In this document: positions 1 to 6,598 of the stretch, piece by piece | How positions within the stretch are numbered: position 1 is the stretch's first letter | Layout of the letters: each line of letters starts with the position of its first letter | Source: JBFXAN01 sp050184225 | Lineage (GTDB): Bacteria; Chloroflexota; Dehalococcoidia; CAUJGQ01 | DNA: 24,862 nt | NCBI GenBank assembly: GCA_050184225.1 | Contig: JBFXAN010000089.1 | Span: forward strand, 1 to 24,862 | Direction: 5' to 3' | Program-made: the position numbers and the translations under genes | The notes under the pieces: generated by a model | Database searches by the model: none | Told to the model about the DNA's origin: nothing | The model's input: only the letters and a program-made list of their open reading frames with translations

Positions 1-36
1 AAACGAGCTACTGGCAGACCACGGTTGCGTGAGGCA

Positions 37-61
37 CCCCCTTCCCTGCGAGGGAAGGGGG
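37..61. repeat. GC-rich hairpin at window edge
   Basis: An 11-bp perfect stem (37-47 pairs with 51-61) encloses a 3-nt loop and is followed by a G-run (62-69) and a TTAGG motif. There is no T-tract on either side, so it does not look like a classical intrinsic terminator. Its C-run/G-run composition resembles the larger inverted repeat at 7869-8031, so it is probably another member of the intergenic hairpin islands of this genome. Any gene it belongs to would lie left of the window. Confidence 0.6.
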
Positions 62-163
62 CCGGGGGGTTAGGTATCTCCCGAATACCCCGCCGGCGGG
101 ATGTCCCATTCTCCTTCGTCTTCTACCCTGCCGGTGGTCGATCCACTGGAAAGGGGCAATGTC

Positions 164-799
164 ATGACTACAACCCGCTCCGACACGATTCCTGAACTGC
201 CTTCTGCTCTCCATGATCTGCATCGCCGGATGGCGCAGCTTGCTGGCGAGTCCTGTCCGCAGGGACTCGGGCCCGTGACGGGGGTGGGCAATCCCAATGC
301 GGCATTGTGTCTCATCGGTGAAGCGCCCGCTGAGTACGAAGTGCGGGAGGGTCGCCCCTTTGCCGGCCCGGCCGGACGGGTGCTCGACGATGTGCTGGCG
401 CAGGCCGACATTCCGCGCGCGTCCGTCTGGCTGTCGAATGTGGTCAAATGCCGGACGATGCGCGTCGTCAACGGCCGCCGGGAGAATCGTGCCCCGCTCG
501 TCGGTGAACTGAAGGTGTGGATGCCGTTGCTTGATGAGGAACTATCGATCGTCCGTCCGTCGGTGATCGTCTGTCTGGGCGGCACGGCCGCGAAGGCGTT
601 GCTCGGAAAGTCGTTCAAGCTGACGGAGCAGCGGGGTCAGTGGTTCGACGGCCCCAATGGCGCGCGGGTGATGGCGACCTTCCATCCCGCCTACGTCCTC
701 CACCTCCAGCAACACGATCCCGACCGAAGCGACGCCGCCTATGATACGTTGCTGAACGATCTGAAGATGGCTCGTGACAAAGCTGGTTCTCATAAATAG
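164..799 (+). CDS. Uracil-DNA glycosylase superfamily protein (family-4-like, incomplete Fe-S ligands)
   Basis: The 211-residue protein resembles family 4 uracil-DNA glycosylases, which excise uracil from DNA in base excision repair. Visible motifs are GEAPAEYE (52-59), PFAGPAG (65-71), NVVKC (92-96), ENRAP (107-111), a strand ending VIVCLGG (134-140) and HPAYVL (174-179). Family 4 enzymes normally bind a [4Fe-4S] cluster through four cysteines. Here only one Cys (31) stands in the usual N-terminal Cys-pair region, Cys96 is present, and the position expected for the last ligand is Trp119. An insertion of about eight residues follows Cys96. The ATG at 164 is chosen because GGAAAGG lies 8 nt upstream. 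An in-frame ATG at 101 has no such site and lies just beyond the hairpin region. The superfamily call is firm; activity without the cluster is uncertain. Confidence 0.85.
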   Translation: MTTTRSDTIPELPSALHDLHRRMAQLAGESCPQGLGPVTGVGNPNAALCLIGEAPAEYEVREGRPFAGPAGRVLDDVLAQADIPRASVWLSNVVKCRTMRVVNGRRENRAPLVGELKVWMPLLDEELSIVRPSVIVCLGGTAAKALLGKSFKLTEQRGQWFDGPNGARVMATFHPAYVLHLQQHDPDRSDAAYDTLLNDLKMARDKAGSHK

Positions 800-835
800 G
801 GGCCGCATTCGAAATGTGCATGGCAGGAGACGCCG

Positions 836-1201
836 ATGAAGAAGGCGGGATTCTGGTTCGCGGTGATGACTACCGTGGTGGTACCGCTGGTTCGATCGAT
901 GCTCGCTCAGCGACGGCGTAAGCGGTCGCGTCTGCAAAACCTGGCGGCGTCCGCTGCAGACGCCGGCGAGTCGGCGCTCGATACCCTGAGCGACCTCACC
1001 GAATCAGCACTCGAACAAATTGGCCTCACCGGCAAAGGCTCGCGCCGCCATACCGGCGCGAGCGCCGGCCTCGTCGACACGACAGCAGCGCTGATCTCCG
1101 GCGCCCCGCGCCTCGTCGCCCAACTCCGAGGCGATGACGACGGCTATCCCTACCGCGGCCGCGAAGACTGGCGCAAGTACGGCAACGTGTTCGACCGATA
1201 G
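836..1201 (+). CDS. Small membrane-anchored protein of unknown function
   Basis: The 121-residue protein starts with a hydrophobic segment (about 5-22, KKAGFWFAVMTTVVVPLV), followed at once by the strongly basic stretch RRRKRSR (26-32). This predicts a single N-terminal anchor with a cytoplasmic basic face. The middle (about 33-65) is Ala/Glu/Asp-rich and looks helical, and the end (GYPYRGREDWRKYGNVFDR) is charged and aromatic. No family was recognised. AGGAG 8 nt before the ATG supports the start. It follows the glycosylase gene by 36 nt on the same strand and may share its transcript. The TAG stop lies inside the left arm of the inverted repeat at 1192-1316. Confidence 0.7.
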   Translation: MKKAGFWFAVMTTVVVPLVRSMLAQRRRKRSRLQNLAASAADAGESALDTLSDLTESALEQIGLTGKGSRRHTGASAGLVDTTAALISGAPRLVAQLRGDDDGYPYRGREDWRKYGNVFDR

Positions 1202-1316
1202 CGATTAGTCGTTAGTCGTTAGCGCAGAGCCATACTGTGAGGTATCAGAGTGCTGGTGTCCGAGATCAGCTAACAGCTAATCGCTAACAGCTAATCGCTA
1301 ACGGCTATCGGTCGGC
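1192..1316. repeat. Heptamer-type inverted repeat between convergent genes
   Basis: The left arm (about 1192-1224) and right arm (about 1267-1316) are imperfect reverse complements. They are built of 7-bp units of the form GTTAGCG, ATTAGCT and GTTAGCT. Both arms begin with GACCGATAG on their own strand, which covers the last codons of the two convergent flanking genes: the TAG of the + strand gene at 1199-1201 and the end of the DUF3037 gene at 1298. The loop of about 42 nt has no evident gene. The arrangement could fold as a bidirectional 3' hairpin, but no T-tract is seen. Confidence 0.75.
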
Positions 1317-1732
1317 CGGACGAAGTCATTGAGCAGGTCTTCCAGCGCCGCCTCCGGGTTGGCGCACATGCCGGTGTGCACCGGCGACGTCTGGATGCTC
1401 GTGCTTCGCGGCGCCGTGAGCCAGTGAAACCGGTCGGATTGCGGCAGGGCAGCCAGTGGCCCCGCCGCATCGTCGCCATCGGCGATTCCCTGGAAGCTAC
1501 GCAGGTGCTGCTCGATCAACGCCAGATCGGCGCCCGGCGCGATCGCGCGCACGCGGTCTGGATCGAGCTCGATCCGCGCTGCCAGAAACCGCAGTTCCGG
1601 CGCGTAGAGGATCACGCCAACATTGATCTGCTCGCCCCGCTCGACCCGCGGCACGACCCGGACGATCGCGTAGCTATACCATCCGCTGCGTGAGCCGGCG
1701 GGCGAGTCGTTCCGGTCCTCCACGGTGGTCAT
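1298..1732 (-). CDS. DUF3037 family protein
   Basis: The 144-residue protein has the hallmarks of DUF3037: an N-terminal YSYAIVRVVPRVERGEQINVG block followed by VILYAP, and a central AGPLAALPQSDRFHWLTAPRS block leading to the STSIQTSPVHTG segment. The function is unknown. From memory of this family, it is often encoded beside HipA-like kinases (HipA_2), and such a kinase is three genes upstream in this operon. The ATG at 1732 is preferred because AGGA lies 8 nt upstream; the ATG at 1741 overlaps that site. It is the last gene of the minus-strand run that begins near 5751 and is separated from DUF2283 by 82 nt. The stop codon lies in the heptamer repeat. Confidence 0.85.
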   Translation of the reverse strand: MTTVEDRNDSPAGSRSGWYSYAIVRVVPRVERGEQINVGVILYAPELRFLAARIELDPDRVRAIAPGADLALIEQHLRSFQGIADGDDAAGPLAALPQSDRFHWLTAPRSTSIQTSPVHTGMCANPEAALEDLLNDFVRPTDSR

Positions 1733-1814
1733 CGATCGCATCCTGCAGTTAGCTGTCGCGGAGCCCGTTCGGCGCGCATCCTGAACGACGACGTAGTAGC
1801 TGAGCTACCCTGTC

Positions 1815-2084
1815 CTATCTGCCGTGCGATGTCAACGGAAGGACGATGCGGGCTTCGCGGATCAGCTGTTCCACAGCTTCCCGCTCCGGCACGTCGGTGA
1901 GATCGATGCCGGCGCTCTTGGCGTTCACCATCTCGACCGCGACAACACTGCCATCGGCGGCATAGTCGATGTTCGTCCAGATGTTTGTCTCCCCGGTGCG
2001 GACGATCGGCTGATCGCGCAGGCGCACATAGAGTATGTCATCAGTCTCGATGTAGCGGGCGTAGGGCGCGGGCTGCCGTGCCAT
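1815..2084 (-). CDS. DUF2283 family small protein
   Basis: The 89-residue protein fits DUF2283: Y-x-E-T-D-D-I-L-Y-V-R-L near the start, then NIDYAADGSVVAVEMVNA at about 38-55, the typical 'D-x-D-G-x-V-V-G-I-E' strand pair. Function is unknown. Small DUF2283 proteins are frequently encoded next to DUF4258 proteins, and the pair has been suspected of toxin-antitoxin behaviour because of size and coupling. A strong GGAGG lies 8 nt before the ATG, inside the end of the upstream gene, and TGATG shares one base between the DUF4258 stop and this start. Translation is therefore probably coupled. Confidence 0.85.
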   Translation of the reverse strand: MARQPAPYARYIETDDILYVRLRDQPIVRTGETNIWTNIDYAADGSVVAVEMVNAKSAGIDLTDVPEREAVEQLIREARIVLPLTSHGR

Positions 2085-2341
2085 CAGCGGTCCCTCCAGG
2101 CAACTGTTCGCACGAGCGGCGGTTCACTATTGTTCTCAACGTATACCTTGAGTGTTCGACCGTCGATGTCCGCGACGTAGACGGTCGCACCGATCGGATC
2201 GTTTGGCAGCAGTTCGGCCGGATAGGACGTGTGATACTCGATCAATGCCTGTTCAACCTGAACTTCGTTGACCAATCGGTCTTCCATCTGGTCACGTGCG
2301 TGGGCTGTGTAGCGAAGGCCCTTCGTAATGTCGAGGCTCAT
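2084..2341 (-). CDS. DUF4258 family small protein
   Basis: The 85-residue protein begins with the DUF4258 signature, T-A-H-A-R-D-Q-M-E-D-R at about 12-22, and ends in a beta-rich region (GATVYVADIDGRTLKVYVENN). DUF4258 is thought to be a compact alpha/beta fold comparable to small RNase toxins, but no catalytic assignment is safe from sequence alone. It is 8 nt downstream of the HipA-like kinase stop and is coupled to DUF2283 by TGATG. A DUF4258/DUF2283 pair set between a HipA-like kinase and DUF3037 is the notable context. The start has only a weak GGCGGAG upstream. Confidence 0.85.
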   Translation of the reverse strand: MSLDITKGLRYTAHARDQMEDRLVNEVQVEQALIEYHTSYPAELLPNDPIGATVYVADIDGRTLKVYVENNSEPPLVRTVAWRDR

Positions 2342-2349
2342 CGCTCCGC

Positions 2350-3174
2350 CTACCGCTGCCCGGTCACGCGGTGCGTGAGGCGGCGGGCGAGTCGTTCCGG
2401 TTCTCGGCTCTGGGCATCAATTGCTTCCTGCAGCCAATCGCGGGGTCCATGCAAGCGCGCGGTCAAGTACGTGACGTATGCATCGCGGACTGCCGCCGCA
2501 TCGCCGACGGCGGGCTCGTCGTCGAGCCATGCCGCCGGCACATCATCGACGACGGCGCGGATGGCGGCATCCGTCGCGAGCGGACGGAGGCGGCGGTCGG
2601 CAGCCGCCAGGTCGCCGGCGACATGGAGCAGCACATGGTCCTTGATCGGTGGAAACGGCGACTGGATCCGCGATTCCCAGCCCTTCCAATTGTGATGAAA
2701 GTACAGCGACGCGCCGTGATCGATCAGCCAGACCTGCTCGTGCCGAACGAGCAGGTTCGTGTTGCGAACCGTTCGGTCGACGTTGGTGATGAAGGCGTCA
2801 AACCAGACGATCGCGGCGGCGAGATCGGGGTCTACCGTACGGTCGACGGCGGGATCAAAAGCAAGCGCCCCCATGAGAAAGGCAAGACCGAAGTTCTCGC
2901 CCGCACTGCCCCGCAGGATGTCCTGAATCTCCGGGTCCGGCTCGCCCTTGCCGAAGTCGCGCTCCAACACGACGATCGCCGGCTCCGGCACCGGCAGGTC
3001 AAACAGCCGCGCCAGCCCTGCCGCCAGCGCCTCCGCCACCAGTGCCTTTGGCCCCTGTCCCGCCCCACGAAACTTCACGACGAATGCGCCACCCACATCC
3101 GTTTCCACCACCGCCGGCAGCGATCCACCCTCACGCAGCGGCACAACGTACCGCACCCCCTGCAACCGCCGCAT
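2350..3174 (-). CDS. HipA-like protein kinase (HipA_2 type)
   Basis: The 274-residue protein looks like a free-standing HipA-like kinase domain without the HipA N-terminal subdomain. It carries GGAFVVKFRG with Lys34 as the likely ATP-binding lysine, a Glu in LVAEAL (Glu48), a catalytic-loop segment FDAFITNVDRTVRNTN (Asp and Asn), and a metal-binding LIDHGASL equivalent to the DFG motif. HipA kinases phosphorylate cellular targets (glutamyl-tRNA synthetase in E. coli). The target of this subgroup is not known. The open frame extends upstream into the MBL gene, but that stretch is Arg/Gly-rich and antisense-like. ATG at 3174 (or GTG at 3177) lies 26 nt after the MBL stop and opens directly on conserved-looking sequence. 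No HipB-like HTH antitoxin is encoded nearby; the next genes are DUF4258 and DUF2283. Confidence 0.82.
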   Translation of the reverse strand: MRRLQGVRYVVPLREGGSLPAVVETDVGGAFVVKFRGAGQGPKALVAEALAAGLARLFDLPVPEPAIVVLERDFGKGEPDPEIQDILRGSAGENFGLAFLMGALAFDPAVDRTVDPDLAAAIVWFDAFITNVDRTVRNTNLLVRHEQVWLIDHGASLYFHHNWKGWESRIQSPFPPIKDHVLLHVAGDLAAADRRLRPLATDAAIRAVVDDVPAAWLDDEPAVGDAAAVRDAYVTYLTARLHGPRDWLQEAIDAQSREPERLARRLTHRVTGQR

Positions 3175-3200
3175 CACGCTGCCCTGATCCCTGACCCTGT

Positions 3201-4028
3201 TCACAACGCCTGCCAGATGCGCCGGCCGTCCATCCGCACCAGCCGGCCGAATCCCGGCGGCGGGAAATGTCCGCCGATCGCGAGGCCGCCGTCCGCCTCG
3301 ATCTGCTCCGCAATCCGCTCGCGCGTCGCCGCGGCGAGCTGCTTGTTCATGTCGAAGGCCATCTCCCACACTGTCTTGGTCAGTTGCACCGGATGGTGCG
3401 CGAGGTCGCCGACGATCATCGCCTTGTCGCCGCCGCTGACCACGGCGAGGCAGGCGTGGGCGGGCGTATGCCCCGGCGCCGGCACCAGCGTCAGCTCCGC
3501 CGTGAGCGTGTGTGTCCCTTCGACGAGGTCGAGTTGACCCGTCCCTTCCAGCGGCAGTACGCACTCCTGAATGTGGATCTGCTCTCGCAGCGTCTCATCC
3601 TTCGTGAAGGCGTCCCACTCGTCGCGGACGATCACGTAGCGGGCGTTCGGGAAGGCCGGCACGCGCTGCCCATCCCGCGTCACCAGGTTCCAGCCGACGT
3701 GGTCCAGGTGCAGGTGAGAGATCAGGACGATGTCAACTTCCTCCGGCGGCACGCCCTCGGCGCGGAGGTTGTCGAGCAGGTTGCCGGGTGGATACCCCTG
3801 CCGCTGGACCTCTCCGAGGCCGGTATCGACGATTACCGTCTTCCCCTCGGAGCGCAGGACAAAGCTGCCGATGTTCATCCGCAGGTTGCCGCGCGGGTTG
3901 AAGTAGTGCTCCCAGCCCTGCCAGGCATCCTCACCCACATCGGGGAACATGAACGAGCGGTTGCCGCTGACGCCCGTATCCGGCACAGCCATGATCGTGA
4001 CGTTGCCCACCTGGACCTGCTCTGCCAT
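3201..4028 (-). CDS. MBL-fold metallo-hydrolase
   Basis: The 275-residue metallo-beta-lactamase-fold hydrolase carries HLHLDH (105-110) as the first zinc-binding motif, then GHTPAH (about 186-191), GDLAHHP (207-213) with the bridging Asp, and a late GGHFPPPGFG with the last His. These are the standard ligands for two metal ions. The long N-terminal part (PDTGVSGNRSFMFPD) resembles the lactonase and glyoxalase-like members. The substrate cannot be named. No signal peptide is seen, so it is cytoplasmic. GAGG lies 7 nt before the ATG, and TGATG joins the stop of the upstream hydrolase gene to this start. It sits third in the operon headed by the PLP enzyme. Confidence 0.9.
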   Translation of the reverse strand: MAEQVQVGNVTIMAVPDTGVSGNRSFMFPDVGEDAWQGWEHYFNPRGNLRMNIGSFVLRSEGKTVIVDTGLGEVQRQGYPPGNLLDNLRAEGVPPEEVDIVLISHLHLDHVGWNLVTRDGQRVPAFPNARYVIVRDEWDAFTKDETLREQIHIQECVLPLEGTGQLDLVEGTHTLTAELTLVPAPGHTPAHACLAVVSGGDKAMIVGDLAHHPVQLTKTVWEMAFDMNKQLAAATRERIAEQIEADGGLAIGGHFPPPGFGRLVRMDGRRIWQAL

Positions 4029-4675
4029 CAAACTGCCTCCCCGGCAATCAGTGTCCGCGCGAAGAACGGCCCCACCAGGGCACCCAGATCGCGCTCATAC
4101 CCCATCCAGAAGTGATCGGCGCCGGGAACGACCTCCGCCTCGACCTCGCGCGTCAACGATGCCGCCATCTCACGAAAAGCCGCCGCCGGACAGATGTGGT
4201 CGCTGTCCCCGGTGATCATCAGCAGTGGACCATCGTAGCCGGAAAGCCGCTCCTTGCTCACCCCTTGCAACGGTGGCGACACCAGTGCGAGCGCCTGCAC
4301 GCGCTCACTTGCCCCGGCCAGCGCCGCCATCGCGCCGAAGGAGTAGCCCGCCAGCCCGACCGTGCCGCTCTCGATCTCATCCTGCTCGGCGAGAAACGCC
4401 ACGGCTGCCGTCGCATCGCGCGCCTCCCCTTGGCCGCCGTCGTAGGCGCCGGTGCTGCGACCGACGCCGCGGAAGTTGAACCGCAGCGCCGCCATGCCGC
4501 GGTCCGTCAGCGCCCGGCAGACGGCCGCGACGACGGTATTGTTCATGTCACCGCCGTACTGCGGATGCGGATGACAGACGGCCACGCCGGCGAACGGCGG
4601 CACACCGTCGGGCAGGTGCAGAACGCCTTCCAATTCGACATTGTCGCCGGAGATGCGCGCGGATCGTTCCGTCAT
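4028..4675 (-). CDS. Alpha/beta hydrolase (dienelactone-hydrolase-like)
   Basis: The 215-residue alpha/beta hydrolase shows CHPHPQYGGDMNN (34-46), the RFNFRGVGRSTG turn (65-76), the nucleophile elbow GYSFGA with Ser112, a likely acid Asp in GDSDHICP (about 157-159), and the catalytic His188 in GADHFW. This matches the small intracellular hydrolase group of COG2945 (predicted alpha/beta superfamily hydrolases). The substrate is unknown. GAGGAG lies 8 nt before the ATG. The start overlaps the stop of the PLP enzyme gene by 4 nt (ATGA), and its own stop overlaps the MBL start, so three enzymes are translationally linked. Confidence 0.9.
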   Translation of the reverse strand: MTERSARISGDNVELEGVLHLPDGVPPFAGVAVCHPHPQYGGDMNNTVVAAVCRALTDRGMAALRFNFRGVGRSTGAYDGGQGEARDATAAVAFLAEQDEIESGTVGLAGYSFGAMAALAGASERVQALALVSPPLQGVSKERLSGYDGPLLMITGDSDHICPAAAFREMAASLTREVEAEVVPGADHFWMGYERDLGALVGPFFARTLIAGEAV

Positions 4676-5751
4676 CGTTCTGACTCCTCCTCGGATGTCT
4701 GGGGATCCTTCCAGCCCGCGCCGGTTACGGCGATCAACACGCGGGCATCGGGCGGAATCACGCCGCGTTCGTGCAGCGTGAGCAGGCCGGCGAAGGCAAC
4801 AGCGGAGGTCGGTTCGATATCCAGCCCCTCGATCACGCTTAACTCGCGCCGCACCGGCAGGATCGCCTCTTCTGCCACGGCAACGGCGGACCCACCCGTC
4901 TCACGCAACGCCCGCAGGAGCATCGCACCGCGCGCCGGATGTTCGATCGTGATACCACCGGCGACGGTCGGCGACCGTGGAACCGGCACGGCGTCGTCGG
5001 CCCCCTGCTCCGCCGCGGCGACGAGCGGTGCACAGCCCGCCGCCTGAACCAGATGCAACGCGGGCAACCGCCGAATTCGCCCGGCGTCCCGCGCCGCCGC
5101 CAGTCCCAACCACGCCCCCGCATAGAGCGAACCGCCGCCCACCGGCATGATCAGATGCTCCGGCGGATCGGCGGCGAACCAGTTGATGATCTCGTCGGCA
5201 AAGGAGCGCATGCCGTGGAGAAAGTAGGCGTTGGTGTTGTGGCCGGCGTAGTAGGCGCGGCCCTCATGATCGTTCATCGCCGCTACGGTGACATCCTCGC
5301 GGCTGCCCTCGATCCGGCGTAACTCGCCGCCGCAGGCGAGAACCTGGCGCAGCTTGGCGACGGGCGCCGCCGCTGGCGCATAGACCGTGCAGGCTATGCC
5401 CGCGCGGGCGGCGTACGCGGCCATCGACGCACCGGCGTTGCCCGACGAGTCCTCCACCAGCCGGCGGGCGCCGAGCGTCCGCGCCCGGGCGACCAGCATC
5501 GCCGATCCACGGTCCTTGAACGACCCGGTCGGCTGCAGGTGTTCCAGCTTGGCAAATGTCTCGCCCAGCCCGTGTACCGCTGCCCACCGATCCAACCGGA
5601 TCACCGGTGTCGCTCCCTCACCCAGCGTCACCGGCTCCGTCTCATCGTCACCTTCCGGCCGCCAGATCAGCGCGCCCGCGCACCCCTGACAGCGCACCGG
5701 ACGCAGTACTTCCTCCCATGCTGTGCCACACACCGAACAGATCAACGCCAC
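4672..5751 (-). CDS. Threonine-synthase-like PLP-dependent enzyme
   Basis: The 359-residue fold-type II PLP enzyme is close to threonine synthase. It opens with a zinc-ribbon-like set of cysteines (Cys5, Cys8, Cys21, Cys24), has the PLP lysine in GSFKDRG (Lys79), the substrate/PLP loop SSGNAGASMAAYAARAG (about 101-117), a phosphate-binding GGGSLY glycine loop and a late EPTSAVAF segment. Threonine synthase converts phosphohomoserine to threonine, but related enzymes include threonine dehydratase and diaminopropionate-forming types, so the reaction is not certain. The start is GTG with GGGA 7 nt upstream. It heads the compact minus-strand gene run, and the first half of a large inverted repeat lies just upstream, in its probable promoter region. 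Confidence 0.85.
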   Translation of the reverse strand: MALICSVCGTAWEEVLRPVRCQGCAGALIWRPEGDDETEPVTLGEGATPVIRLDRWAAVHGLGETFAKLEHLQPTGSFKDRGSAMLVARARTLGARRLVEDSSGNAGASMAAYAARAGIACTVYAPAAAPVAKLRQVLACGGELRRIEGSREDVTVAAMNDHEGRAYYAGHNTNAYFLHGMRSFADEIINWFAADPPEHLIMPVGGGSLYAGAWLGLAAARDAGRIRRLPALHLVQAAGCAPLVAAAEQGADDAVPVPRSPTVAGGITIEHPARGAMLLRALRETGGSAVAVAEEAILPVRRELSVIEGLDIEPTSAVAFAGLLTLHERGVIPPDARVLIAVTGAGWKDPQTSEEESER

Positions 5752-5787
5752 ATCAACGTCCCAGCCGTGAGCGATTGGCCGATAGCC

Positions 5788-5957
5788 GATAGCCGATAGC
5801 CATTAGTTGTTAGCGGTTAGCCGGAAGCCGCCGGCGGAGATATCATACCCTTCCGGGCCGTATCGGCGGCGGGCGTCGGAATGCCACCCGCCGCCTCCAG
5901 TGACGAACGGCTAACGGCTATCGGCTAACCGCTAACAACTAATGGCTATCGGCTATC
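5788..5957. repeat. Perfect 36-bp inverted repeat made of heptamers
   Basis: The left arm 5788-5823 and right arm 5922-5957 are exact reverse complements over 36 bp, separated by 98 nt. The left arm reads as successive 7-mers GATAGCC, GATAGCC, ATTAGTT, GTTAGCG, GTTAGCC, with one further GATAGCC just outside at 5781. The spacer is itself GC-rich with GCCGCCGG/GGCGGCGGG complementarity. The island lies between divergent genes, and the ATG of the SprT-like gene (5942) falls inside the right arm. Confidence 0.9.
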
Positions 5958-6466
5958 TATCCGACCTCCAAGCTATTGCCGCGCAGATCGTTGCCGGGCA
6001 GGTGCCTGGGCTGCCGCCGATCGTCGTTCGCGTCTCCGCTCGGCTCACGCGGAGTGCCGGTACGTATCGGCCGCCGGGGACGATCACGATCTCCCAGCAC
6101 TTTCTCGCCGACCACGGCCTTGAAGCGACGCTGCCAATCCTTCGCCACGAGATTGCCCATCACATCGTCCGGTGGACCGCGCGCCGGCCGGTCCGGCCAC
6201 ACGGGCCGGAGTTTCGTGCCGTGGCCGTGGCGCTGGACGCGCCGCTCCACGCACCAGCGTTCAGTGCGCCCCGACGCGTGCATCAGTACCGCTGCCCCGC
6301 GTGTGGCTGGACCTGGCAGCGCGGCCGCCGCATCGGCCGCCGGCGTCGATACTCCTGCGCCCGCTGCGCCCCCCGCTACGACCAGCGCTTCCGGCTCGTC
6401 TATGCCGGCTCATCGCGTACGGAGGCGAGCGGCCACGCGAAAGGGGACGGCGAAAGGAGAACGTAA
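5942..6466 (+). CDS. SprT-like zinc metalloprotease-type protein
   Basis: The 174-residue protein has the SprT-like arrangement: HEIAHH (69-74) as HExxH zinc and catalytic motif, HGPEFR (87-92) with the third ligand, and a C-terminal zinc ribbon CPAC (118-121) to CARC (139-142). SprT/Spartan-type proteins act on DNA-bound proteins in eukaryotes; bacterial members are largely uncharacterised. The residues after 155 are polar and unconserved-looking. The only reasonable start, ATG 5942, lies within the right arm of the 36-bp inverted repeat, so the first residues MAIGYL are repeat-encoded. No Shine-Dalgarno sequence is visible. Transcription may be leaderless or start in the repeat spacer. It is divergent from the PLP enzyme gene. 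Confidence 0.85.
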   Translation: MAIGYLSDLQAIAAQIVAGQVPGLPPIVVRVSARLTRSAGTYRPPGTITISQHFLADHGLEATLPILRHEIAHHIVRWTARRPVRPHGPEFRAVAVALDAPLHAPAFSAPRRVHQYRCPACGWTWQRGRRIGRRRRYSCARCAPRYDQRFRLVYAGSSRTEASGHAKGDGERRT

Positions 6467-6598
6467 GACGCCCTTACCGCAGAATCATGCCTGTGGCATC
6501 GCGCACCTGATGACAGGACGCGGCGGATTTTCTATGCTTGCCACACTCCGCGATGGGAAGCGTTCCGAAGCGGGCTCGAATAGTGTGGGAGGACGATC

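Noticed and set aside
37..61. Hairpin considered as an intrinsic terminator
   Set aside because: Strong stem but no T-tract on either strand; it fits the repeat islands better.
101..163. Upstream ATG extending the uracil-DNA glycosylase by 21 residues
   Set aside because: No ribosome-binding site, unconserved-looking residues, and a good GGAAAGG before the ATG at 164.
1192..1316. Tandem short repeats considered as a CRISPR array
   Set aside because: Units are only 7 bp, lack unique spacers, are arranged as inverted arms, and no cas genes are present.
2371..3537. 388-codon + strand frame opposite the HipA-like kinase and MBL genes
   Set aside because: Antisense to genes with clear catalytic motifs; no start signal or domain of its own.
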